Under the pieces are notes generated by a model that ran no database searches, was not told where the DNA came from, and worked only from the letters and a program-made list of their open reading frames with translations. From contig OX419339.1 in assembly GCA_948470475.1 (NCBI GenBank), positions 10,167,363 through 10,231,362 on the forward strand: a DNA stretch of 64,000 nt, in the 5' to 3' direction. A program made the position numbers and the translations under genes. Of this stretch, positions 9,001-20,100 are shown piece after piece. The DNA is from Galaxea fascicularis. Lineage: Eukaryota > Cnidaria > Anthozoa > Scleractinia > Euphylliidae. Position 1 is the stretch's first letter; each line of letters begins with the position of its first letter.

Positions 9001-11035
9001 GAACTGCCTTTGGAGGTTTGGTAGTTGTAGCGAGAGAATGAAGCTTCAGATTTGACTTTGGTCTCGTATACGACTGCTTCTTGTTCCACTCTTCACATAT
9101 GAAATCCTCAAGCGGGTTGAATAGGGTGTCAACTCTTTTGCAAAGCCACCTTTCGAACCCTATTAAGGTAGCTCTCTCAGTATGACCATCAATATGTTCG
9201 TACCATCTCACTCTGAGGTTAATGGGTAACCGCATTGTGGCCCTGCTTAGATACTCTGGTGTTAAAAGTATAGCAGACTGACCCATCTTGACACACCAGG
9301 TGGTACAAGCTTTCACTTGATAATAATAATCACGCAATGCCTGTCTATCATGTGACGTCACAACAGAGTTATCAAGCATGTTCTTTAAGTAGGCTGATGC
9401 CACACTGCTGGGGTTCCCAAATTGTCGCTTTAGTATTTTGAGGGCTGTTGGATAACTATAGCCAGTCACACCCAAACTTTCCACTGCTTTCTTAGCTTCA
9501 CCGCTGAGATTTTGAAAGAGATAGGACATTCGATCCGAGTCAGTCAGTGTCATCTTATTATGGATCTGGTCACGAAATCGCTCTATAAACTTGGGCCACT
9601 CAATCGGCTTGCCTGTAAACTTGAAAAGCTCAAGGGGTGGCAAGCGTTGCTGCTCCTGTGCTCGGAGCAGAGCTATACCAGAGTCTGTCTGTGAGCTACT
9701 GAGATTTGCTGTAAAGACAGTCTCCTGACCATCTACCAGCCTGTCAATGAATGCATCTACAGGTTCTCCCACAGGGTCTACTTGAACTGGTCGATGCAGA
9801 GGGTTTGAGTTAACTTGACTTGAGTGGGAAGTCGATGTACTTCTTGGGCTTGGGCACCACAATGGTGAACTACTTGAGCAAGGGTGGTTCAATGGACTTT
9901 CAAACTTTGGATGATCAGGGGGACAGGCTTGGAAACTATTAACAGCAGGTGATGCACTAACACATGTAGGTCTCAACAATGAAGGAATGACTTGAGGAGT
10001 TTGACTACTCAGTTTTTCTGAACACTCAATTTCAGGCTTTGTTGACCAAGAAACTGACGTGACTGGACTTGCGTATCCAGTACTGTATGCAATCGATTGT
10101 TGGGGCGAGTACACGTAATGACATGAGGATGCTGTATTTGTTTGAAGATCTGACACTAACCCAACAGGGGTAATTATAGGCTGAGATACATATTCACTTC
10201 CTTGGCTGAACGGGTATGGCTGAGTTGGCTTTAGGGTAGAACTGTAAGTTTGCATATTGGATTCACTGTCTTTAATAAGGGGTGTCTGAAACGTGGTTGA
10301 TGTGCACCCACAGCTGTTAGGTGCATAAAACTCTAGGACCTTTGGCGGTAAACACTTAGCTGTTGCATTAACTGGGGTATCTGCATGCGAGACGACAACT
10401 TGTTTGTCATATCGCAGAGATGTATGATCTGACGTTTTGTGTTCTTGGGAAACATATCCCGAAGTCATTCCAGGGTTCACTTCAATACATGGCTTTGAAA
10501 ATTCATCCATACTTTCAGCACCAGTATTCACATTAGGACTTGGAACTAAACAATGTTTCATAGATGTTACTGTTTCACTGACCTTGCTGTCTTGATTCTT
10601 TTCGGCGTTTCTTTCGGTAACTTCTTGCCCTATTATTTCGTGTTCGAGCTGGGCTAATTCGGCTTTATTCTGGGCTGAAATAACTGCCTTTTCGCTCTCT
10701 CTTTTCTTTCGAAGCAGCTCCAGCTCCCGTTTCCGATATTCAAGTTTTAACTCTAAGTCGCGTTGAGCCATTTCTTCGCGAAATTCCTCTTCACGGACTT
10801 CATTTTCTCGTTTCACTTGTTCGGCTAACTGTTTTGCCTGTAGGTTGGCGACGGCAGCTTTCATTCTAGCTTCTCGCTTTCTCTTAGACGAGGACGAGGA
10901 CGAGGACTTTGACCTCACGGAATCATTCAGACTTGAAACTTGACTTATCGAGTCTTCAGGACTTACTTCGGGACTGTTTCGAAGCGGGGATATCACACAT
11001 TCATCCACCAAGTGCCACGTACTTTTGAGGCTCAT
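6017..11035 (-). CDS. Bel/Pao polyprotein (Gag, protease, RT, RNase H; no integrase)
   Basis: About 1670 codons in one frame. I place the start at the Met of MSLKSTWHLVDECV (11035), because the longer frame begins inside the LTR. In order: a Ser-rich then highly charged coiled-coil stretch (EEEFREEMAQRDLELKLEYR); a DUF1759 Gag-like region (FTGKPIEWPKFIERFRDQ); zinc-binding cysteines (CVVCSDRHRVAFC, CFNCLKANHQSKEC); an aspartic protease (AALDAGSDSTLIRRDLADHL); the Pao reverse transcriptase (VRVVFDAASKYDKVSLND, GIMADVEQMFHQVGV, catalytic FYMDDLL); RNase H (LHVFCDASEMAYGAVAY, TIPRLELQVAV, LWSDSEIGLHYI). After EYRWISGPTFLML the frame jumps straight to SKDRWRKEYLPSL and the DUF5641-like tail (QEGDLILLKNDDAPRSHWPL). 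The H2C2 finger and DDE integrase core normally found there (several hundred residues) are absent, without a frame break. Confidence 0.94.
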   Translation of the reverse strand: MSLKSTWHLVDECVISPLRNSPEVSPEDSISQVSSLNDSVRSKSSSSSSSKRKREARMKAAVANLQAKQLAEQVKRENEVREEEFREEMAQRDLELKLEYRKRELELLRKKRESEKAVISAQNKAELAQLEHEIIGQEVTERNAEKNQDSKVSETVTSMKHCLVPSPNVNTGAESMDEFSKPCIEVNPGMTSGYVSQEHKTSDHTSLRYDKQVVVSHADTPVNATAKCLPPKVLEFYAPNSCGCTSTTFQTPLIKDSESNMQTYSSTLKPTQPYPFSQGSEYVSQPIITPVGLVSDLQTNTASSCHYVYSPQQSIAYSTGYASPVTSVSWSTKPEIECSEKLSSQTPQVIPSLLRPTCVSASPAVNSFQACPPDHPKFESPLNHPCSSSSPLWCPSPRSTSTSHSSQVNSNPLHRPVQVDPVGEPVDAFIDRLVDGQETVFTANLSSSQTDSGIALLRAQEQQRLPPLELFKFTGKPIEWPKFIERFRDQIHNKMTLTDSDRMSYLFQNLSGEAKKAVESLGVTGYSYPTALKILKRQFGNPSSVASAYLKNMLDNSVVTSHDRQALRDYYYQVKACTTWCVKMGQSAILLTPEYLSRATMRLPINLRVRWYEHIDGHTERATLIGFERWLCKRVDTLFNPLEDFICEEWNKKQSYTRPKSNLKLHSLATTTKPPKAVQIQPYNKGGGNSAHPNEQKCVVCSDRHRVAFCPAFKSKALKERKQVVWEHRLCFNCLKANHQSKECPSTNRCLREHCNRPHHTLLHEDHQSDSHSHISAHCESTDVRSPIFQKENAQPQVPSTSSPQVPSEVPRSINQVSVEPRRKVLLQVLPVQIHGPHGVVDTYAALDAGSDSTLIRRDLADHLRLGGERHQISLNTVGSDAKIQNVSRVSFSLSSKVHPQPISVQGAWVIDRLNVPSVKVSKERVAEQWNHLLNIDLPELDGSDVKVLVGSDMAHLLIHLDVRQGRWDEPIAVKTPLGWTLFGNVDNEHCDTINANFLVTDQQAQLQNQIERFWEIDSYATKQAPSDSGVSAEDRRALSILESSTVKEEGHYKTALLWKAEPSLPNNRAMAVSRLHSAERKLKKNPELARKYRDVINSYISKGHAKKLTPEESRKTTSRTWYLPHHAVLNPNKPGKVRVVFDAASKYDKVSLNDNLLTGPDLLNNLVGILLRFRSGRIGIMADVEQMFHQVGVCEEDRDSLRFLWRDLDEARPPDEYQMTVHVFGAVDSPCCANYALQRTALDQSKNFNEEAVRAVLRNFYMDDLLSSKPNSDGAADLAKQLINLLATGGFRLTKWMSNSREVLAAIPSSEVACDTVDLDRNELPQERTIGVKWYTEQDFLCLRPVKSGFPDTKRGILSATSSVFDPLGLAAPYVIKAKLIIQELWRRQTDWDEELPDEILRSWQSWKDGLKSSQVIAVPRWYGFHRDECQDVQLHVFCDASEMAYGAVAYFRTIGHGRVNVSFIMSKTRLAPIKTLTIPRLELQVAVIAVRLKSKILTEIDFEVDDTYLWSDSEIGLHYIRNNHRRFSVYVSHRGAEIASTSDGKEWHHVPGSMNVADDCTRGIEMCDLTPEYRWISGPTFLMLSKDRWRKEYLPSLTTRSKWNKEQRNLQEGDLILLKNDDAPRSHWPLGRILKTFSGSDGRVRMAEVKTPNGILMRPAAKLCLLEASA

Positions 11036-11080
11036 CCTCAGGCGGCTGGTTTCTTGTATCCGGCTCGAAAGGACCAATTT

Positions 11081-11226
11081 TGGATAGACCAAATAAACAT
11101 AATTTTTAAACACAACGCAGACATGTTTTATTTTGCTTGACCTCGTGCCCCCACTCGCGCGGGCGCGCTCATGGGAAATTTAAAACAAAACCTGGAGCGA
11201 GGCTGCGACCGGAAGTGGCCGCTCCA
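11081..11226 (-). repeat. 5' LTR of Bel/Pao element
   Basis: 146 bp, identical to 5732-5877. The right-hand target duplication ACTCC follows at 11227-11231. Confidence 0.95.
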
Positions 11227-11737
11227 ACTCCTATGACAGTTATCAGTGTTATAGCTGGACTTTGAGAGATGAAATTGTTACCTTTATGATACTGAAACAA
11301 AAACTAGTTATTTTTAATACAATAACACAATGCCACAATCTGACACTATGACAATAACAAAATTCCTTTTTGCACAAATACTTCCAAGTTTCCAATCTTA
11401 TGACAACATTTGTTGGCCATGAACTTGATAAAGTCAGTGAACGTTTTTTATTGTATAGTTGTAGTCTAACTTAATTTCCGATTTCTGAACCAAACCACAA
11501 ATCTCAATGAGTTTCACTCCATTTTTGTGAATTATTCAGCACCTAAACCTGTAATTCTTGGTGGCAATGATGGCAAAGGAATCTTAAAGTACTTTCAGAT
11601 GTTCAAGCCAAATCGAGAGCGAATAATCTTATTGTTTTAGTATAAATCTACTAGTCGTTCAAAATTTTATCTAAATCCTCTTTAGAGACACCTCGAGAAC
11701 GCCAAGAAGTGCCGCTATTTTGTTAACAAGACTCTGC

Positions 11738-11777
11738 TACGCTACTCACTATCTATCACAGAATAGTGAGTAGCGTA
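11738..11777. repeat. 15-bp perfect hairpin
   Basis: Arms TACGCTACTCACTAT (11738-11752) and its exact inverse (11763-11777) with a 10-base loop, between the SDR and P450 genes. Confidence 0.85.
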
Positions 11778-12237
11778 ACCAATCAGAGGACGTCATTCGT
11801 GACAAAACTAAATAGAAACACGGTACAACTTTTCTATTCTTTAAATACTGCAGTCGATCTTCTCTAACGTTTCTCTACACCGGCCTCCTTGGGGACAGAG
11901 GAAAGCGGCCGTGCCCTGAAAACTGTAAAGAGATGGTTGTTATGGGGTGTTAATAATATTATGGGACCTTTAGCTTTTTTGGGAGTGCAACGTTTTTGTC
12001 CTCAAAAATGCTTATTTTAGTGTATAACTGTATGCAACACGGCCACCAAATCTCTCTATCAGCGAAACGGGAACAGGGACAAACGACAAACCGCTCAAGT
12101 TTCGTGACCTTTTACAAAAAAGTTGGATTTTATATACACCGTTGGTCAGTCGTTGATATTTTTGGAAGTTTTGACGCGTTTTAGTGGCCTTTGCTGCTAC
12201 GGAGATATGGCTGTTGTGGAGAGGCGGCCGATTGTTG

Positions 12238-12378
12238 GGTTCTGTCCTGGTGTACGGGTTCACAAGGGAATAACCATTGTTCTTTCTTTGTTGGGGAGTC
12301 ATTGGTTAGCTCTTGTGTATTGTTACATGTTTGGTCCTTTGTAGCGGCTCTTGTGAACCGGTACACGAGGACAGAACC
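12238..12378. repeat. Imperfect inverted repeat (foldback)
   Basis: The left arm 12238-12266, starting GGTTCTGTCCTGGTGTAC, pairs with the right arm 12350-12378, ending ACGAGGACAGAACC, with about two mismatches in 29. The spacer is about 83 bases. Confidence 0.75.
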
Positions 12379-13500
12379 GAGGTGGCCGTCAGTCAGCTCG
12401 ATTAGGTAAAACAAATCAGTGCTCCAAAACTCATGTCATATTTTGCTGATTTGAGATGACTGAGCAGCCCTTCTAATGATGTATGACGAAAAAGTAACGA
12501 CCTTGACATTCAACAACCTTCGTTGACCTTCACTGACAATAAAGCTCTCACTACATTTTGTAGATTTCGTCGATTCAGCGATCTCGAAGGAATTAGAGGA
12601 TATTGTACTTATATACATTATGTGTTGTCAGTTTGCTATTTTGGGACACCGACCGTTCGATTCCGGAGTAGGCTTCTGAAATGTCTGTATTAAATCCAGA
12701 CTATACCTCATTAAAAGTGCACTAAAGTGATTTTACACGGAGCCAAAACTGAAGAGAGAAAAGGAATTAAGCAAACTGTGTCTTCTTTCTTGCCGTCAGC
12801 ATCAAGCTGGAAAATGCACTTGCTGCTAAGATTTCATACCCATAGCGAACTGATTAGCTCATAACCATTTTGTTTACAGAAGATTAGAGAATTAAGTGTA
12901 GAATAATATTTTCCCCAGACATTTGAATAGAGTACACATAATCTTTGCAAAGGCCACTAAAGGCCATCTGAAGACGTCACGACAACATTACGTTGCAGTT
13001 TTTGGGTTAAACATTTCGTAATGCCTTCAGTTTATAAGCAGTTGTCACTGCCTTCATCAGTCTGCCTAGTGGGTTTACTTCACCAGCTGCTGTTACAGTG
13101 AGCATTGTAAAGCCGCCTACTCTGAGTTGTAAGTTACATTTTTTACTGGCAGTAACTATTATTGATTTTACTAATGAACACAGCATAGTCGCGTTAACAT
13201 TTCAAGCCAGAGGCCAAGGATTTTCGTTCAGTTAAGTTATGTGTGTAAAAAAGAGTTTGGATTTTAAAACAGCCAGGCAAAGATGTGTTCACAAACGGGC
13301 AATTTATATTTACCGGGTCACTGGCACTTAAAGCCGGGTCTAATCTAATCTGATACAGTTTAATTTGCAGCCTAAGATGTGCTAAAATTTGTTTTCGTGA
13401 TTTTGACATTTGCTATGTAAATAAAAGATTTACCACTCATTTTTTCACTCATTTTCCTTTCAGGCCTGCTATAAATACTGCAAAATTGAAGGTTATAAGG

Positions 13501-15587
13501 ATGGGATTCCTTCAGCAGATGTTGGCTTTTGAACCCCTCGCGGCTTATCCTGCAGCCATAGCGTCGTTTGTACTCTTGGCAGTCATGTTTCTTTACTGGT
13601 ATGGAACGCGTGGTTTTGCTGACCTCAAGAAACTCAACGTCCCCGGTCCCAAACCTGTTCCATTTTTTGGAAACTTCCTAGAAACGAGGAAATACGGTGT
13701 AGTGCACCTGATGTGTCTCGACTACGCCAAGAAGTACGGCAAAGTTTTCGCTGTGTGTCTGGGTGGTAAACCAACGCTCGTTGTTGCAGATCCGGAGATG
13801 TTAAAGCAAATAATGATCAAAGATTTTCCAAACTTCCGAAATCGTTTCGAAGTTCAGTTTCCGGGTCCTCCATTCGAGAAAAACCTATTGGAGGCAAAGG
13901 ATGAAACCTGGAAGAGGATCCGGTCCACGCTGACACCCACGTTCAGCGCTGGAAAGATGAAGCTGATGTTACCATTGATTGAGAAGTCGTGCGACACACT
14001 TATGGAAAAGCTCGAAGAAGTTGCCGATTCAGGTCAGTATTAATCTTTTTTTCGATTTTTTCCCCATCCCTTGAGTCGCATGCTCTTGACGCTTAAGTGG
14101 ATCATTTTAGCGGGGGCGGCTTTCTCGACTCTGCGTCGGCCCCACCTATTAGAAAGCATTTCAAAAAATTAGTAGACACCAAAAGATGCACGAGTTTGGA
14201 AACCATAGGCAATAAATAGAAACCTGGGGAGGGCAGGGAGGGTAAAACTACCGCGAATGACTTTGAGATGACACTAAACTCGATATGACCAAGGAGAAAC
14301 TTGATGCGAGTGTCAAAAGACAATGCCACGCAAGGAGAGTGTCCGCCCTAATTAAGTATTTTGACGAAGCCAAAACAACCAACTGTTCAGCTAAAGCAAA
14401 CTATACGTGCAGCTAATGTACATTCATTGTTATTGTTTTATGATTCTATTAGCTTATTCGCATTATATGCACCTCAGAAACTAGAAGGAATACTTGTTAA
14501 GACTTTTTCGAGTCTTGTCTTACTAGTAGTCAACTATAGTAGTGTAAAGTTCTCATAACAATACATTTTTCTAACTTTCTTCGGCATGGTTTCGTTTACA
14601 GATCAAAGTGTGAACATGCTAGACTGGTTCAGCAAGCTAACTATGGAAGCGATTTTATCCACTGCTTTTGGTGTGGACACGAACATTCAAATGGGCGAAA
14701 ACACCGAAACGCTTGAGAAAGCTAAGGCCCTGTTTGAAGTGCCTTTTATGGTCAGACTGATAGCCCGCCTGCCACTTGGCAAATTACTCCTTAAGATAAT
14801 GTCCTCTGTACGTGGAAACCCGGCGACATACCTAGGAGACGTCGTCAAAGAAATCATCAAAACACGGCGCCAGCAGGGGTCGACGGGAAGGAAAGATCTG
14901 CTTCATCTTATGATGACCGCCAACGAAGAGACCACGGTGGAAGGGGTCAGCAGACTTTCTGATGAAGAGATTGTAGCTCAATCGATTATCTTCCTTCTGG
15001 CTGGCTACGAAACGTCAAGCAACACGTTAAGCTTTATCCTTTATCACTTGGCTCTAAACCCAGATGTTCAAGACAAGCTGAGGACAGAGATCAAAGAAGC
15101 CGTGGAATCCAATGCCAAGAGGAAGTCTCTGTACGAACTGGCTCAGAGCATGGAGTACCTTGACTGCGTCATCAAGGAGTCTCAGCGACTGTGTCCCGCG
15201 GCTGCTCAAGTCAACCGAGAATGCTGCGAGAGTTATGATCTCAATGGAATCCATATTCCAGCTGGCACGGAGATTATGATTCCAATATATGTCCTGCATC
15301 ATGACCCCGACGCTTGGCAGAGCCCGGAGAAGTTTGATCCCGAGAGATTCCGCAGTCCTGCCAAAGACGCCCGCCATGCTTTCCAGTTTCTACCATTTGG
15401 CGCCGGGCCCAGGAACTGCATCGGGATGAGATTCGCACTGATGGAGGTCAAGATTGCTCTAGTGAGAATTCTGATGAAGTACAAGTTTGTAGCGTCACCT
15501 GAGACACAAGTGCCTCTTGAGATTCGTGAAGGCATTACTTTGTCGGCAAAAGATGGAGTGCTGATCAGAGTACAGTCCACAAATTAA
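13501..15587 (+). CDS. Cytochrome P450, CYP3-like clan
   Basis: Two coding exons: 13501-14032 and 14602-15587, joined in phase 1 (TCAG|gtcagt ... tttacag|AT) to give 505 residues, the normal length for a microsomal P450. ATG is taken at 13501 (MGFLQQMLAFEPL); an in-frame TTG upstream is not a start. Features: N-terminal membrane anchor (about residues 15-35), proline-rich hinge VPGPKPVPFFGN, I-helix AGYETSSN (about 310, oxygen activation), ExxR in KESQRL (about 370), PEKFDPERF, and the haem loop FGAGPRNCIG with the thiolate Cys near 450. The haem region continues MRFALMEVKIALVRIL, as in CYP3A and related families, so an ER monooxygenase of lipids or xenobiotics is likely; the substrate cannot be read. 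A splice acceptor (TTTCAG, ending 13463) suggests an upstream non-coding 5' exon. All key motifs are intact. Confidence 0.95.
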
Positions 15588-17189
15588 AGAATCTTAGCTG
15601 TAATGTACCGTTACAACGTTGTTGTAAAGTTGCCTAAAAACATAGATTAAGTATTAAATACTTATCTCGTAGTCGACGTTTTTTATACAAAGCAGGACAT
15701 ATATCGTGAGTGCCTGTAGTAATGACGTAAGGGCACCCTCGGGACCGTCCGCAATAGCGGGATGTGATGAACATGACTCGGCGTTAAGTTGTAAAGGTTA
15801 AGTGTCATTTATAACGTATCTGACTGCTATACAATTTTACAATATCCAGTTTCTTTAATATAGTACACATTTACTTTGTTGTATAATCAAATAATAGCTG
15901 CCAGCATTGCCTCGGCAAAGTAGTTAAGGACCGTTAAGACGTTGCAAGACAACAAAATAATTATGTCATTTAAGAGCAGCTAACTGACGGGTTAACGAAC
16001 AGAACAGCATGCGATTAACTATTTCCAGAGTCAGCCCCCCAGCAGCCCAGCTTCAGTTAAGGCCGGGTGGGAGTGCTCCCCCTCCTCCACCCCTCCAAAC
16101 TTTAAACATTGCTCCGCGGGAATTGCGATTGTTTTCATAACAAGAATTCACCAGTGTCAACGTTTTCTAACTCTAGGCCAGATTTTCGGATTTTGAATTC
16201 GCTTCCGGTTCGCATAACATGAAAGGCCTATGGGAATGCGTGACCAAGGAGTCACGTATGTCAGCGACCTTCGTTAACCCGTCAGTGCAGATACTAGTGA
16301 TACTCGCATTCACACATGTATATGCTGCTAGAAAAGTTTATTCAAATGGCCTCAACGTTTGGGATTCAAGAGCTCAGCGGTGTAGCATCGACGTAGATGA
16401 TCAACTGGCAAGGAATTTTCATGTTGGTCTTTGAAGCTGATGGATGTTCTATTATCCTTGGAAATGTATTATTTATTTTGATTTATAATACATGTGTTAC
16501 CACTGCTCGCCCCGATTAGCTTCTTTTTTGCGAAACGGTTATTCACGGCTCTGTAAATACGATTTCAACTCAGGAATTTTCCATTTTTGAACTACATTCT
16601 CTGCCGCTCCTATGGAAGCCATTTTGGAATCACATATTCCCCCGCATGAGCCTCGACATCGTGCACTCGCCCAAGGCCGTCCGGGAATACGAATAAGGAC
16701 TATTTGGCGATGTTAGATTATGCAGTATTGCTCCAGACCGAAGAGCAATAAAAACGTTTACTAAAAACGGGTAGTGTTTCAAAACATTTTTTTACAATAA
16801 AATCACTTCTTTAGACTCCTTAAAATTCCACTCAAATTCACATTTACCCCCACCTTAATTTGATTTGTTCTATTTTAATATAATTTAATTGAGTTACCTT
16901 GCCGTAGCAATATTTTGAAAATATTTTTATGTTTTTTAATTGTAATAATGTAAGTGATACGTTTTCATACTACCTGCCCCGAATAGCTTTGCCATATTTT
17001 GAGGTAGTCTGTGTTCGTAATTTTCTTTTGGATAAGTATTAAAGATTTGTTGTTGTGATTTTTGTTTGATTGTTTGAAATATCAGTGAAGGTGGAAATCA
17101 AAGTTAATCGCGTTTTGCATAATTTTAACATTATTTAAGGAATGTAAGCTATCCTCTGTAAGTGATTAAACACAGATTCAATTTCCAGA
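15588..17189. other. Intergenic, no gene seen
   Basis: Holds the 3' flank of the P450 (AT-rich, ATTAAATA near 15652 as a possible weak poly(A) signal) and the 3' flank of the pseudokinase. A 71-codon frame at 16219-16434 has no recognisable features and I do not call it. Confidence 0.5.
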
Positions 17190-20100
17190 CTATTTAGTAG
17201 GGCCATTCATCAGAGGCTCTGGGTTTTCCATCATTCGTTTCATGGCAAAAATCGTGTACACTGCCCCCCTTAGTTTCCGTTTAGCGTTGAAAGCATTCAG
17301 ATGATCCAGGGTTCCCTTCCGGTGAGCGGTCGATAATCTTCTGTTTTGGGTCCACGCATCTTTGACCAGCTCTGTCGCTGTAATTCTTTCATTCCGATCA
17401 ACCATGAACTGCAAAAGTCCAGGAACACAAAGAAATGTTAGGTTAGGAAAAGGCACCACGAGTCTCCCGAGATAACGAAGGGACGCGAGGTTAGGTCAGA
17501 CACCACAGATCTCGCATGGTAAGTAGTAGGGGTACCTAGGTAGCCCCCACCCCTCCCCCCATCTTAATGCAAAAGCTCACTTTTTCTTTCAAACGACATG
17601 CTTTAGTTTGAAATCACAAGCTTTCCAATACAGTTCCTTGCCTGCTATCACTTTTATAATTATTACAAATCTTACGGGCTCATAGTTAAACTTTTAACAG
17701 GCGCGAAGAGCTGCCATTTTGGAAATAGAGACTTCCAAGATTACAAGTGTGAGAACACTGCGCGCATGCGTAACGAGTGCCACCGCAAAAAAAAAAAGTA
17801 TACATCATACCGGGATTTTAGGGAACAAGTTGTATTATTCAGATCGGTCAGAATTGTTTATGATTTCTTAAAAAAAAAATAAAAACGGGGAACTGCAGTG
17901 AAGAATAATTGAAGAAACTCTGCTAATTACCATGCTTTTAATTAGACGTTTAACTCCGTCGGATATAGATCGCCACTCCTGGTCTGGAAGGTTAAACTTT
18001 CCTCGTGCAATAAGTGTGAACAGTTCATCTCGATTTGTACTCCAAAACGGTGGATATCCAGCCTGTCGGGAGAAGATGTAGGGACACATGGCTGGTATTG
18101 AAAAATTAAATTCGTTTTTCTGTCAATTAAACCTCCTTGTCTCGCTTATTTCTATAGAAAAAATCTCTTATGCTTGAACTACTTCTACTGAATACTACCC
18201 CAACTGCAAGGTTAATTTGTGTCCTTGAACTGACTCAATGTATATGGCTGAAAAACTGTCCTTCTGGAAACGACCCCCTTGACTTTTTCTCCAAATACCC
18301 TAGCCTTTATTCTCTTCTAATTGGCCCTAGATTGACACCATGAATACTGTCCCGTACTTTGAACTCGAAACACAGCATAGAACCACACTCGTTCCCTGGG
18401 GCCCGTTTCTCGAAAGTCCCGTAAACGTTCCGGGCCCGAAAAGCCATTTCAAAAACTGCGATCCTAAATGCTGGCCTTTTACTATGATGTCAAGATACGA
18501 AAGGGCAAACGCGTACCAGTTGCAAAATTTCATTACTGGAAACGTCGCGTCTTTGTTTTTGAGATACATAGGAAATTATAGCACCCGAAATAGAGCCAGA
18601 AAGTTTCGGGAGTTTCGAGAAACGGGCCCCATTACGAAGTCTCACTGTTTTATGAGACGTTTCCGGAATGTCCAAACTATAGAACAATTTTCAACGTGAT
18701 TGGGTCATAATACATTCATTGTCACGAAAACACAGTTAACTTACCACCAAGGTGTAGAATATTACTGCGCATGCCCAAACATCGACTTCTGTTCCAATTG
18801 GCTGCCTCGTAACAATTTCAGGAGCAAGATACAAGGGCGAACCCTCAACTGGGCAGGTGATGAGGTCTGAGTGATCTGGAGCATATATGATGGAACATAT
18901 GTTAACCACGAAAAAGGCAATTTCAACGTTCTTAGACGACTAGTAAATGTTAGGGTTGGTGTACAGTAGTGAACGTTCGTTGCCAGGGTTAGGTTTCTGA
19001 TTTCCTCAAAACCCAGCATTCCATCACGTTATTATGATAAGACAGCGGTTATCATTTCACTCACCTTAAAAAATTAAGGCTAAATCGAACAAGGTGTACG
19101 TTCTCCTAAGGTTGAAAGTCTCAAAAAGCCTAAAATGTTTGTCAGCGTTCCCTGATATTTTGTATGGTTTCACGAACCGCTCCGTGGTTGCAAACCCTGT
19201 CCTTTAATGTGTCATTGATACTGATTCCTACCTGGTAACTTCCTCGCCAAACCAAAGCCACTGAGTTTTAAAGGGGGAAAACGATTGTTGTTCTCGGCAG
19301 ACTTCCAGCCAAGAATGAGTTTCTCAGGTCTAATATTCTGTAAAAGAACACCCACTTGAAAATTATAAAAAATCAAAAAGGGACGATAAAAACCGTTTCG
19401 GAGTGAACATGACTCTATTATCAAGGGAATTATGTCACAGATCAGGAAAATTACAGCATTTAAAGTAATCTTGGCGCGAAAATTAACGTAACGGGGCGCG
19501 AAAAATGCTAGAAAAAGCAAGCGTTCTAGACTTCCTTTTAGCAAAGGAATCCGCGATCTTTGTCCCTCAGTACCATACAAATACAGAAGAAAAAGATTCG
19601 CAATGGGTATATTATACTTGGAGAACTGCACTTCCGCGAAAAATGCCCACATATTCAAAGTTTAAAAGTGTCTTTCAAACTTCTTTCAAGCAGTTCGCTA
19701 CACACTTGCAACGAGGCGGGACTTAATTGACTATTCATCTTTCACGTGAATTTTAAAAAGGAAAGCTTTTCAAAATGGTCGTGTTTTTAGAAACGATAAG
19801 ATACGCAATCTATCGTAAAGAAAGCATGATCTTCGTTTCCAAGAAATTTATTCTTCACTATTTCCGAATTGTTTAACAGTACAATGTTCGGGAGAAGATT
19901 AACTAAGATAGCATTCCCTCCCGTCACTAGTCAGGGAAACAAAAGAACTTACTCTGTGCACAATCCTGAGCCCGTGAATGTACTGTACAGCGCTAAACAG
20001 CTGCAACATAACCTCGCGTGCTGTGCTCTCAGAAAACGAACTTCTGGACACCAGGTCCTCGAAGAGCTCTCCGCCACAAGCCAGCTCCATAACGAGGTAA

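Larger units (their letters stand above)
5732..11226 (-). mobile_element. Young Bel/Pao LTR retrotransposon lacking integrase
   Basis: Minus-strand element of about 5.5 kb. The two LTRs (5732-5877 and 11081-11226, 146 bp each) look identical base for base. They begin TGGA and end TCCA and are flanked by the 5-bp duplication ACTCC. A purine tract (CGGCGGGGAGGA on the minus strand) precedes the 3' LTR, and TGGTCCTTTCGAGCCGGAT lies just inside the 5' LTR as the likely primer site. A single long open frame encodes Gag-like, protease, RT and RNase H regions plus the C-terminal DUF5641-like domain, but the integrase is missing. Identical LTRs and an unbroken frame say the insertion is recent; without an integrase it presumably moved in trans. 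It interrupts the 5' region of the SDR gene. Confidence 0.96.
11227..13463. promoter_or_regulatory. Intergenic region between SDR (minus) and P450 (plus)
   Basis: No convincing coding exon apart from the displaced SDR 5' sequence at its left edge: on the minus strand an acceptor-like TTTGTTTCAG near 11300 leads into open codons up to 11232. The SDR and P450 genes point away from each other, so both promoters should lie here. Two hairpin-forming repeats are listed separately. I see no clear TATA box. Confidence 0.4.

Noticed and set aside
15054..15580. Minus-strand ORFs over P450 exon 2
   Set aside because: Antisense shadows of the P450.
16219..16434. 71-codon plus-strand ORF downstream of the P450
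   Set aside because: No homology features, no splice context and ordinary length for chance.
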